A stretch of 9,272 bases of DNA from Candidatus Zipacnadia bacterium (GCA_029821415.1 JALGTJ010000070.1:1-9272), one strand, 5' to 3'. Positions 1 through 5,845 are shown, counted from the stretch's first letter. Made by a program: numbers and translations. Notes: generated from the letters alone by a model not told the origin.

Positions 1-4
1 GGCC

Positions 5-115
5 TTATCCCGCCTGCCCGGAGGGCCGCTGGCTGCGCCCGCGTACAACGTGGCGCACCAGCGGCTGGGGCATGCCCATACAGCAGCAGAATTTCGGCCA
101 ACTATGATCAAACAT
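5..115 (-). CDS. Possible 36-aa leader ORF with three consecutive Cys codons
   Basis: An ATG at 115-113 opens a 36-codon frame ending in TAA at 7-5. It begins only about 10 bases after the predicted transcription start of the promoter at 132-160, so there is little room for a ribosome binding site; only a weak AGAAG is visible. Residues 10-12 are Cys-Cys-Cys (TGC TGC TGT), followed by a Met-Gly-Met. Runs of codons for one amino acid at the front of a leader transcript are typical of attenuation peptides, including Cys-rich upstream ORFs that control sulfur genes in some bacteria. That role is an inference. The downstream gene is not in the window, and two other minus-strand frames are also open here, so this could be untranslated leader RNA. 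Confidence 0.2.
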   Translation of the reverse strand: MFDHSWPKFCCCMGMPQPLVRHVVRGRSQRPSGQAG

Positions 116-131
116 TATTCTTCTACTTTGC

Positions 132-160
132 CTTATAGCATATCACACAGATTATGTCAA
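132..160 (-). promoter_or_regulatory. Strong sigma70-type promoter firing leftward
   Basis: On the minus strand a perfect -35 box TTGACA (160-155) is followed after 17 bases by TATAAG (137-132), five of six bases matching TATAAT. The start of transcription should lie near 125. Transcription runs towards position 1 and off the window, so the main target gene is outside. The local A+T richness (about 85-160), compared with its surroundings, also suits a promoter. Confidence 0.65.
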
Positions 161-275
161 GCAAGTTTGCGAACTGCCCGCGACTTAGAGCGGCTTTCCA
201 GCTTCGGTGTCCCCAGGCAAGTGTTAGCGCGGTGATGGTGAGCAAACAGTCATTGCGTCGTTGCGGCACGCGTGG
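161..275. other. Non-coding gap downstream of thi4
   Basis: This gap lies between the thi4 stop codon and the leftward promoter at 132-160. I see no intrinsic terminator with a T-run, no convincing ORF and no RNA gene. Transcription from thi4 may therefore run on into the leftward gene. Confidence 0.4.
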
Positions 276-1073
276 TTATTCGCCGGCAAGCAGGTTAGCA
301 GCCAGTTGTGCCGCCCGCTGACCGGACAGAAACATCCCCCCGAAGATCGCGCCCATGCGCGGGGCACCGGCCGCGGCATTGGCGGCCATACCGGCTACTA
401 TGACCCCAGGATAGACCTCTTTGGTCAGCTCAACAATGTGGCCTTCGGCTTCAGTGGCATTCATCGAACTCTCGCCGGCTATCCGACCGGTAGGCGTATC
501 AAACTGGGCACCAGCAACCTTACGCTCGATGGTTCGCAGCACATCGGCCTCGTGTCCGGTGGCATCAATCACCAATCGTGCGCTGACCGCCAGCGGGTCC
601 ACGTGCATCTGAGCGCGCTGTACTGCACCCCAATTCAGCACCACCCCACAGACTCGTGCCTCTTCGTCAATCATCACATCTTCAACCAGCATACCCACCC
701 AGATACGGGCGCCAGCGTCCAGCGCCGCTGCAGCACATTTCGCTACACATTCTACCGAGTCAACCACGCAGTAGCCTTCACCGGCGACCCGGACATTGAC
801 GCCAACGTCCTTGACAATGTGGACGGCCTCATCCTGAATGACTACGCGGGGAAAGAGCATACCGCCACCCCACATACCCCCACCTACATACAAACTGCGC
901 TCAAATACTGCCACCTGATAGTCAGCCTCGGCCAGCAGGCGCGCCGCAGTTATGCCCGAGGGCCCGGCACCCACCACGGCCACGTCCAGGTGAGTGTTGT
1001 CTACAAAATCTTCGGCGAAGCTCCTGACGATAAAACGAGTAACTCGAGTCTCATCAATGTGATGCAGTGACAT
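276..1073 (-). CDS. thi4: Thi4-type thiazole synthase (archaeal-like, His in place of the donor Cys)
   Basis: The 265-residue product is a Thi4-family enzyme that makes the thiazole half of thiamin from NAD and glycine. The FAD/NAD-binding motif GAGPSG is at residues 35-40, with the dinucleotide-binding acid at E58-R59. A glycine-rich GGGMWGGG is at 64-71 and the C-terminal GMAANAAAGAPRMG motif is at 228-241. In the yeast suicide enzyme a Cys gives up its sulfur at the position that here reads MHVDP (His157). Homologues with His, such as the methanococcal type, use free sulfide and turn over repeatedly. The start is the ATG at 1073, with AGGAGG at 1088-1083 nine bases upstream. A 27-codon extension is open but runs through the terminator of the TPP riboswitch, so I reject it. 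The gene follows a UPF0280 gene but has its own promoter and riboswitch. Confidence 0.92.
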   Translation of the reverse strand: MSLHHIDETRVTRFIVRSFAEDFVDNTHLDVAVVGAGPSGITAARLLAEADYQVAVFERSLYVGGGMWGGGMLFPRVVIQDEAVHIVKDVGVNVRVAGEGYCVVDSVECVAKCAAAALDAGARIWVGMLVEDVMIDEEARVCGVVLNWGAVQRAQMHVDPLAVSARLVIDATGHEADVLRTIERKVAGAQFDTPTGRIAGESSMNATEAEGHIVELTKEVYPGVIVAGMAANAAAGAPRMGAIFGGMFLSGQRAAQLAANLLAGE

Positions 1074-1082
1074 AAAAATAAG

Positions 1083-1088
1083 CCTCCT
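1083..1088 (-). promoter_or_regulatory. Ribosome binding site that fixes the thi4 start
   Basis: A perfect AGGAGG lies nine bases before the ATG at 1073 and just after the riboswitch terminator. It sets the start at residue MSLHH rather than at the longer frame reaching back to 1154. Confidence 0.8.
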
Positions 1089-1107
1089 CAAGTTGGGCGT
1101 GCCAGCG

Positions 1108-1137
1108 AAGAAAAATCGGCCCGTTCGGGAGCCGATT
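1108..1137 (-). terminator. Intrinsic terminator of the TPP riboswitch
   Basis: On the minus strand AATCGG (1137-1132) pairs with CCGATT (1119-1114). A second short stem CCC/GGG closes a GAAC loop after a two-base bulge. A run of five T follows (1115-1111). It sits between the TPP aptamer and the thi4 ribosome binding site, so it should stop transcription before thi4 when TPP is bound. The CTCCC in its 5' arm (1131-1127) is complementary to GGGAG at the 3' edge of the aptamer (1166-1162). This gives a simple antiterminator pairing; the pairing scheme is an inference. Confidence 0.75.
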
Positions 1138-1156
1138 GAGGAGTGCATTTGCACAA

Positions 1157-1245
1157 GGCATCTCCCTTCGCCGGCATTATCCGGATCAGGTTCATGGGGT
1201 CAGCGGCCAGGCCGCTTTCTCAGCAAACAAGCTCCCCCAGTTGCC
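1157..1245 (-). promoter_or_regulatory. TPP riboswitch (THI element)
   Basis: The minus strand carries the conserved THI-box elements in order: GGGGGAGC (1238-1231), GCTGAGA, GACCC, then TGAACCTGATCCGGATAATG and GCGAAGGGA. The outer P1 helix can form from GGCA (1245-1242) with TGCC (1160-1157). The optional P3a arm is probably AGCGGCC/GGCCGCT around 1203-1217. TPP binding should stabilise P1, release the downstream terminator and switch thi4 off. This agrees independently with the thiamin role of the gene. Confidence 0.95.
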
Positions 1246-1293
1246 AACATTTCCGTGTTATTGTATGCCCGCGGGTTTCCCCCACAGGCTTTA

Positions 1294-2103
1294 CTATTGT
1301 ATTCTACCGTCGGTTTCCCTGTCAAGCAGAAGTCCCTCAGATGTCGCCGAGACAAAGGTTTTCCCGTTTCGGATGATGGGCACGATCTCAACTTGGCCGC
1401 CAGCCGCCATCTTATCGCCGTAAATCGCGACCGCTCCCGAAATACCAGGCACCTGTGTGGCCCACGCAAGGGCCTGCTGGCAATCCTGGGGACCATGTAT
1501 CCGATTTGCCATAGCCGTAGCTACTGCATCAGCCAGAGCGGTATTCGGAGCAATAATCACCGCTGCATCAGCCCGACCGCTACTCAGGGAGTGGCCCACA
1601 GTGCCCGAAGAGGTGCAGACTCCCAGCCGCACCCCGCCTGGAATAGCCAAGCCAACCCGCCCACTGAATCGGGACTGGCCCGCCTCAATCGCCACTACCC
1701 GAGCAACCGCCGTCGCCAGGAAGATGTCGCCACCATTCTCTACGATGACCTGCTTGCTCTTTTTCAGCAACTGCTCGCCGACATAGGCAGCCACAGCGCC
1801 GGCCACCGCTGCCATCGGCCCGGTACCCGCCTGCTGGGCAGCCCGGTACATTTCGGCGATCAGGGCCGGGCAACTACTCGGCCGCGGCAAAGGCCTGAAG
1901 CTTCTGGCGAAATCGGGATAACGCTGGATATGCCTTTCAATTTGGGCGCGAGCCTCCCGGACCGATTCCAATGCTTCATCAGTCAGGCACATCTCAGCCT
2001 GCACATACAGGTCGGTCTCTGCCACCACTACAGCAAAGCCAACCAGATCGGGACTTTCAGCAGATTTCCTGTAGACTCGCGGCTCGTAGGTCACAGGTGG
2101 CAC
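1294..2103 (-). CDS. UPF0280 family protein, ApbE-like fold
   Basis: The 269-residue product matches the UPF0280 family (COG2122), distant relatives of the FAD:protein FMN transferase ApbE. Visible marks are GTGPMAAVAGAVAA at 93-106, the family signature ENGGDIFL at 122-129, TSSGTVGHSLSSGRADA at 164-180, and TALADAVATAMAN at 188-200, which recalls the metal- and flavin-binding end of ApbE. There is no signal peptide or membrane helix, so it is probably cytoplasmic. The function of the family is not established; a role in flavin or cofactor handling is only inferred from the fold. The start is a GTG at 2103 without a strong ribosome binding site. It lies 23 bases after the thioredoxin-like gene, so it is probably read as part of the same operon. 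Its last codons contain the thi4 promoter. Confidence 0.85.
   Translation of the reverse strand: MPPVTYEPRVYRKSAESPDLVGFAVVVAETDLYVQAEMCLTDEALESVREARAQIERHIQRYPDFARSFRPLPRPSSCPALIAEMYRAAQQAGTGPMAAVAGAVAAYVGEQLLKKSKQVIVENGGDIFLATAVARVVAIEAGQSRFSGRVGLAIPGGVRLGVCTSSGTVGHSLSSGRADAAVIIAPNTALADAVATAMANRIHGPQDCQQALAWATQVPGISGAVAIYGDKMAAGGQVEIVPIIRNGKTFVSATSEGLLLDRETDGRIQ
1296..1325 (-). promoter_or_regulatory. Promoter of the riboswitch-thi4 transcript, inside the end of the UPF0280 gene
   Basis: The minus strand shows a perfect TTGACA (1325-1320), an 18-base spacer and TACAAT (1301-1296), five of six bases matching consensus. The two boxes lie within the last twelve codons and the stop codon of the UPF0280 gene. 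Transcription should start near 1290, about 45 bases before the aptamer. Confidence 0.7.
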
Positions 2104-2126
2104 CCGATTTGCCCGCGGAGAGGCTA

Positions 2127-2675
2127 CTATTGCTCGGAGGAGATAGCCGTGGTTATTTTCTCGCGCAGTTGCTGCGCCGGCAAAACACCAATGGATCGGT
2201 CAATCTCCTTGCCGTTGTCAATAATCAATATTGTGGGCAGGTAACGTATTGAGAACCGCTCAGCCAGCTTCCTATTCGTCTCCATATTGACACTCACAAA
2301 CTTTGCCTTGCCGGCAAACTCTTCCGACAGCCGCTCCAGGATGGGCCTGATCATATGACATGGCTGGCACCACTCCGCCCAACAGTCAACCACCACCGGC
2401 ATATCGGCCTGGATGACCTCTTGCTCGAAATTGTCTTGCTCGACTTCGATAATGCCGCCTTTAGCTGTTGCTGGCTGCTCCTGGCCAGGCACGGCCTGCT
2501 TACCAGTTTCTTCAGGCTCAGGCTCACTTTCGGCGGGGTGGCTCTGCTGCATAGCTTGCCGCGGGGGAACGGCGGTAGAGGTTACCTGCTTATGTTGCCG
2601 GGAACATCCAACTAACGCCACTACCACGGTCAATATTCCAATAGTAGCAATCTTCCTGCCCAGGCTGAAACTCAT
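2127..2675 (-). CDS. Thioredoxin-like lipoprotein (WCQPC)
   Basis: The 182-residue product starts with a short positive stretch, a hydrophobic helix (residues 9-23) and a lipobox LVGC ending at Cys24, so it should be lipid-anchored outside the cytoplasmic membrane. Residues 25-73 form a Pro/Glu/Gln-rich linker. A thioredoxin fold follows, with active site W102-C-Q-P-C106 and the cis-proline in YLPT (Pro147). The usual thioredoxin motif is WCGPC; Gln at the middle position should change the redox potential. It probably reduces or exchanges disulfides on exported proteins. The start ATG at 2675 follows GGTGGTGAG. It is the first gene of an operon with UPF0280, transcribed from the promoter at 2744-2772. 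Confidence 0.9.
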   Translation of the reverse strand: MSFSLGRKIATIGILTVVVALVGCSRQHKQVTSTAVPPRQAMQQSHPAESEPEPEETGKQAVPGQEQPATAKGGIIEVEQDNFEQEVIQADMPVVVDCWAEWCQPCHMIRPILERLSEEFAGKAKFVSVNMETNRKLAERFSIRYLPTILIIDNGKEIDRSIGVLPAQQLREKITTAISSEQ

Positions 2676-2743
2676 ATATAGAACTCACCACCTTCGCGGC
2701 TCGTGACGGCGCTAGGGTCCTTTGAAGTGATCACACTCTCAAC

Positions 2744-2772
2744 ACTATACTCCCAATTGAGCCAGAACGCAA
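2744..2772 (-). promoter_or_regulatory. Promoter of the thioredoxin-UPF0280 operon
   Basis: The minus strand shows TTGCGT (2772-2767), a 17-base spacer and TATAGT (2749-2744). Transcription should start near 2737, about 60 bases before the ATG of the thioredoxin-like gene. The 8-base palindrome GTGATCAC at 2727-2734 lies close to the predicted start and could be an operator, but it is short. Confidence 0.5.
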
Positions 2773-2888
2773 CCGTCGGCAACAGCGCCGCGAAGGTGTA
2801 ACCGCCCCCGACGGCGAAAAACCTAACAGGGCAAGCGGCACGCATCGCATTGCGACAGGAGCAAGGGATTGAGCGAGGAGGAGTGGTG

Positions 2889-2969
2889 GTGCTAGCTTAC
2901 ACGCTGGGAATACGGGGATGGAGCAGGCTGGTTAAGAGAGACGCCCGCAATCACAGTCCAGTAGACTGA
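2889..2969 (+). CDS. Possible 26-aa small ORF with a good ribosome binding site
   Basis: A perfect AGGAGG at 2876-2881 is followed seven bases later by a GTG (2889) that opens 26 codons to a TGA at 2967-2969. Two further in-frame GTG codons at 2883 and 2886 are too close to the ribosome binding site. The peptide is basic (several Arg, one Lys) with no clear membrane helix. The AGGAGG lies in a purine-rich stretch and may be chance, so this is only a candidate. Confidence 0.15.
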   Translation: MLAYTLGIRGWSRLVKRDARNHSPVD

Positions 2970-2971
2970 GC

Positions 2972-3208
2972 CTAGAAACTGACCGCCCGGCGGAACTCAT
3001 CCGAGTGCTCGCTGGTGCGCTGGTCGGCGCAGCGGCCGGCTTGGCTGCTGCGCAGGCAGGCAGCTACAGCCAGGACACCTATAAGTAACCAGATAACTAC
3101 GGCAGCTATTACCATAGCTAACAATGCTCTCGCCCCCGGTTGGTGCTGGTGGTGTTCGTTGTTTATATCGGTTTGTGCTCGGAGATCTTTAGCCGACGGC
3201 GCGGACAA
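2972..3208 (-). CDS. Possible small single-pass membrane protein
   Basis: A 78-codon frame starts at a TTG (3208) and ends with TAG at 2974-2972. Residues 28-51 form a strongly hydrophobic segment that would span a membrane. The N-terminal half is polar with a His/Gln/Asn-rich patch, and the C-terminal tail is charged and Arg-rich. I recognise no family. There is no visible ribosome binding site and the start is weak, which argues against it. A plus-strand frame covers the same bases. It could be a real small membrane protein or a remnant. Confidence 0.25.
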   Translation of the reverse strand: MSAPSAKDLRAQTDINNEHHQHQPGARALLAMVIAAVVIWLLIGVLAVAACLRSSQAGRCADQRTSEHSDEFRRAVSF

Positions 3209-3254
3209 CTGCTGGCACGGTTGACTTGCACCAGACGGTCAGTGAGGCCGAACA

Positions 3255-4238
3255 ATGTCTGAGACTGCATTAGGGCAAGCTCCAGTGCTCCAGAAAATGG
3301 AGATTGCGGACATCCTGGACACCGCGATCCGCCTGTATCGGCATAATTTCACCCTCCTTCTGGAAATTGTGGCCATTGCTCAAGGCCCCCTCGTGGTGTT
3401 CTACGTATGGGCGGCAGAGCTGGTTTCCAAAGTCATTTTAGCCCCAGCAGGTGCGCAGATGCCCTGGGACGCAGTCGCGGGGATTATAGGGATAGGCGTG
3501 CTCGTGCTATTGGCAGGAAGCCTCTTGTATCCGTTGGGGGAAGCGGCACTGACCATTGCCATATCGCAGACCTACCTCGGTTCTACTATCACGCTGCGTG
3601 AAGCCTACCGCCGCGCTTGGCCTCTGTGGTGGAAACTGCTGCTTACTATGCTCCTCGTCAACCTGCTAATCCAGATCGGCATGCAGTTTTTCTACATTCT
3701 TGGCATACTCTGCTGGGTGTGGTTTTGTTTGGCCACGCCAATTGTTGTACTGGAGAAGAATTGGGGCCCGAGCGCGATGGGGCGATCGTATAACCTCATT
3801 CGCGGGCGGGGTTGGCGTGTATTTGCGACCTTGTTGCTGCTGCAGTTGCTTGTGTTCGTAGCCAGTGCCGCGTTGTCAATTATTCCGATTGTCGTGGCAC
3901 TTCTGCTTACCCTCCCGACCAATCCGATGCTATCAGTGCCTCTCATTGTAGCCGCCACTATGGTCACTGGAATTGTGGTGAGGCCAGTGGCTATGACCGG
4001 GACAGTCTTGATATACTACGACCTGCGCATTCGCAAGGAGGGTTTTGACCTGGTCATGCTGACGCAAGCCCTGGAGGGTAGTCGCGGTAAAGCCGGAGAA
4101 GCAGTACCACCGCCACCACCACCTGTCCCTGGGGATGTGCCGCCAACCGGCATCCGAGTGCCGCTGCCCCCTCGTCCAGAGAAATCTGAATCAGAACAGC
4201 AATCCCCATTTAGGACTGATATAGCTGATGTCAACTGA
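3255..4238 (+). CDS. Multi-pass membrane protein, glycerophosphoryl-diester-phosphodiesterase membrane-domain-like
   Basis: The 327-residue product has about six membrane helices, at roughly residues 34-57, 74-98, 127-149, 150-166, 189-220 and 226-252. The N-terminal MEIADILDTAIRLYRHNF (15-32) and the late VLIYYDLRIRKEGFDL (251-266) are typical of uncharacterised proteins related to the membrane domain of glycerophosphoryl diester phosphodiesterases. No phosphodiesterase catalytic domain is attached. After residue 280 comes a cytosolic-type tail rich in Pro, with six prolines in a row at 285-290, ending in charged and Gln-rich sequence. The ATG at 3255 follows GTGAGG at a reasonable distance. 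Its last 11 bases overlap the RNase H gene, so the two are probably translated together. The function is unknown. Confidence 0.8.
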   Translation: MSETALGQAPVLQKMEIADILDTAIRLYRHNFTLLLEIVAIAQGPLVVFYVWAAELVSKVILAPAGAQMPWDAVAGIIGIGVLVLLAGSLLYPLGEAALTIAISQTYLGSTITLREAYRRAWPLWWKLLLTMLLVNLLIQIGMQFFYILGILCWVWFCLATPIVVLEKNWGPSAMGRSYNLIRGRGWRVFATLLLLQLLVFVASAALSIIPIVVALLLTLPTNPMLSVPLIVAATMVTGIVVRPVAMTGTVLIYYDLRIRKEGFDLVMLTQALEGSRGKAGEAVPPPPPPVPGDVPPTGIRVPLPPRPEKSESEQQSPFRTDIADVN

Positions 4239-4668
4239 TCCCGAAGCAATTCTGTATACCGATGGGTCCTCCTTGGGCAACCCCGGGCCGGCGGGTGCCG
4301 GCTTCGTGCTGGAAGGCTCAGGAGATAACCTGGTGGAGCGAGCCATCCCCCTGGGCGAGACGACCGTAGGAGTGGCCGAATATCGGGCGCTCATTGCCGG
4401 CCTCTCCGAGGCTCTATCCCGAGGAGTGCGGCGAATCCACGTCTATAGCGACAGTGAATTTCTATGCCGCCAAATCCAGGGGAACTATAAGGTCCGATCG
4501 GCCAATATCCGCCCGCTGTACGAGTGGGCATGTAAGCTAATAGGCCAGTTTGACTCATTTCAGATTGAGCATACTGCCCGCGAGGGCAATCAGCGTGCTG
4601 ATGCCCTGGCTCGACAGGCCGCCGAGCAGGCTAAGCAAAAGGGGAAGGATAATCAGGGGGCAAGCTGA
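4228..4668 (+). CDS. rnhA: RNase HI-family ribonuclease
   Basis: The 146-residue product is an RNase HI-type nuclease, which cuts the RNA strand of RNA:DNA hybrids. The four metal-binding acids are present: Asp12 in YTDGSS, Glu51 in AEYRAL, Asp75 in YSDSEF and Asp125 in ADALAR. The form is the short type seen in archaea and many bacteria, with NPGPAGAG at 18-25 and REGNQRADALA at 118-128. It lacks both the basic handle helix of Escherichia coli RnhA and an N-terminal hybrid-binding domain. Residues 129-146 form a Lys/Gln-rich tail. The ATG at 4228 lies inside the end of the membrane protein gene (11-base overlap) with no strong ribosome binding site, which suggests translational coupling. Confidence 0.9.
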   Translation: MSTDPEAILYTDGSSLGNPGPAGAGFVLEGSGDNLVERAIPLGETTVGVAEYRALIAGLSEALSRGVRRIHVYSDSEFLCRQIQGNYKVRSANIRPLYEWACKLIGQFDSFQIEHTAREGNQRADALARQAAEQAKQKGKDNQGAS

Positions 4669-4675
4669 AACTAAG

Positions 4676-4705
4676 TTGCAGTCATTTACGAAGAACAAAC
4701 TGCAA
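4676..4705 (+). promoter_or_regulatory. Inverted repeat overlapping the ribosome binding site of the first oxidoreductase
   Basis: TTGCAGT (4676-4682) and ACTGCAA (4699-4705) are perfect inverted copies with 16 bases between them. The right arm overlaps the AAGGAG ribosome binding site at 4704-4709. In RNA it could partly mask that site; in DNA it could be an operator. Neither use is proven. Confidence 0.35.
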
Positions 4706-4721
4706 GGAGTGACGTTTGATT

Positions 4722-5741
4722 ATGGCTACTGACAAGATTGGATGGGGTATTATTGGCTGTGGTGTTATTTCCGGAACTCATGTAGATGCAGTTGAGGCTA
4801 ACAAGCAAGCCGAGCTAGTGCAGGTCTGTGACATAGTGGAAGAAAAGGCTAAAAAGGTGGCCGAAGAGCACAACTGCTCATATGTCACCAGTATCAAAGA
4901 GCTGCTATCCAACGATGACATCCAGGCGGTTTCCATCTGCACGCCCAGCGGGATGCACTCCGAGCACGCCATCGCGGCTGCTCGCGCCGGCAAGCATATC
5001 CTGTGCGAGAAGCCGCTGGATATCACCTTGGAGAAGATTGACGCGATGATTGAAGCTGCCGAGGTTAACGATGTCAAGCTGGCGGCCGTTTTTCAATACC
5101 GCACCTATGCTACCTCCCAGAAGGTACGCCAGGCAGTTCGCAATGGGAAGCTGGGCAAGCTGGTACTGGGCGACTGCTATCAGAAGTACTTCCGCTCGCA
5201 CGAGTATTATGGCAGCGGCGAGTGGCGAGCGACCTGGGAGCTGGACGGCGGCGGTGCGCTGATGAACCAGGGCGTCCACGGCGTTGACTTGTTACTGTGG
5301 ATTATGGGTAACGTAGCCCGCGTCTCGGCGTACTGCCGGCGGCTGGTGCGCAACATTGAGGTTGAAGATACCAGCGTGGTCAATCTGGAGTTCACCAATG
5401 GCGCCCTGGGCACTTTAGTGACCACCACCTCAGTGACACCCGGTGAAAACATCCGTATTGAAATCCATGGGGATAACGGCTCCATTAAGTTGCAGGGCAA
5501 CGACATCATCCAGTGGGCTATTGAGGGCGAAGAAGAGATTACTGGTGAGTCAACTGACGAAGGCACAGCTTCCGACCCGACGGCGGTAGCCGCCTCTGGA
5601 CACACCGAACACGTGCGCGACCTATGCGAGGCGATCATCAACGATCGGGAGCCGGCTATCCCCGGTCGCGAGGCCCGCAAGTCCGTTGAGCTAATCAAGG
5701 CCATCTACCTGTCCAGCCGCCTGACCTGGCCAGAGTGGTAA
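4722..5741 (+). CDS. Gfo/Idh/MocA-family oxidoreductase
   Basis: The 339-residue product is an NAD(P)-dependent dehydrogenase of the glucose-fructose oxidoreductase / inositol dehydrogenase / MocA family. An N-terminal Rossmann domain has GCGVISG at 12-18 and the family motif CEKP at 95-98 (catalytic-type Lys97). The C-terminal alpha/beta domain has GGGALMNQGVHGVDLL at 177-192 with the expected His186. The length is normal for the family. Such enzymes oxidise or reduce a hydroxyl of a sugar, inositol or related compound; the exact substrate is not visible. The ATG at 4722 is preferred, with AAGGAG at 4704-4709. A TTG two codons earlier (4716) is also possible and has closer spacing. A hairpin at 5772-5803 ends the transcript. 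Confidence 0.9.
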   Translation: MATDKIGWGIIGCGVISGTHVDAVEANKQAELVQVCDIVEEKAKKVAEEHNCSYVTSIKELLSNDDIQAVSICTPSGMHSEHAIAAARAGKHILCEKPLDITLEKIDAMIEAAEVNDVKLAAVFQYRTYATSQKVRQAVRNGKLGKLVLGDCYQKYFRSHEYYGSGEWRATWELDGGGALMNQGVHGVDLLLWIMGNVARVSAYCRRLVRNIEVEDTSVVNLEFTNGALGTLVTTTSVTPGENIRIEIHGDNGSIKLQGNDIIQWAIEGEEEITGESTDEGTASDPTAVAASGHTEHVRDLCEAIINDREPAIPGREARKSVELIKAIYLSSRLTWPEW

Positions 5742-5771
5742 GGCCTGAGAGGACTATCCACTAAGCTGAAG

Positions 5772-5803
5772 ACGGGACTGGCTCATCAGTGAGCCAGTCC
5801 CGT
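5772..5803. terminator. Perfect 14-bp hairpin between convergent genes, likely two-way terminator
   Basis: ACGGGACTGGCTCA and TGAGCCAGTCCCGT form a perfect 14-bp stem around a TCAG loop. It lies 30 bases after the first oxidoreductase stop and about 40 bases beyond the end of the convergent second oxidoreductase. The T-run after it is poor on both strands (GTTTGCT on plus), so it may act as a transcript-end stabiliser as well as a terminator. Confidence 0.7.
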
Positions 5804-5845
5804 GTTTGCTGGAGACGGAAGATCAAACGCAGCAGGAATACTTCT

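Larger units (their letters stand above)
2676..3254. other. About 580 bases with no confident gene
   Basis: This divergent region separates the leftward thioredoxin operon from the rightward membrane protein gene. Besides the promoter at 2744-2772 it holds only weak signals. There is a seven-base inverted repeat CCGTCGG/CCGACGG (2773-2779 and 2808-2814), a small palindrome TCGCATTGCGA (2845-2855), a 26-codon ORF with a good ribosome binding site, and a 78-codon minus-strand ORF with one membrane helix. No convincing promoter for the gene at 3255 was found. Confidence 0.5.

Noticed and set aside
1074..1154. Longer start for thi4 giving 27 extra residues
   Set aside because: The extension is encoded by the riboswitch terminator hairpin and leader, and a perfect AGGAGG points to the ATG at 1073.
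261..2244. Long plus-strand frames opposite thi4 and UPF0280 (269 and 383 codons)
   Set aside because: They are antisense to genes with clear family motifs, their translations show no recognisable domain, and one runs straight through the TPP riboswitch and terminator.
2914..2950. tRNA-like 5' half (GGGGATGGAGCAGGCTGGTT resembles acceptor and D-arm)
   Set aside because: There is no matching CATCCCC acceptor strand, no TTCGANNC loop and no anticodon stem in the next 60 bases; at most a chance likeness.
4110..4130. Short tandem repeat of CCACCG-like triplets
   Set aside because: It simply encodes the run of six prolines in the membrane protein tail and does not extend beyond it.
4716..4721. 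TTG at 4716 as start of the first oxidoreductase
   Set aside because: The ATG two codons later gives the normal family N-terminus, though the TTG spacing to AAGGAG is closer, so it cannot be fully excluded.
5772..5803. Insertion-sequence end or attachment site
   Set aside because: The 14-bp inverted repeat has only a 4-base loop and lies between convergent stop codons, which fits a terminator; no transposase or direct repeats are nearby.
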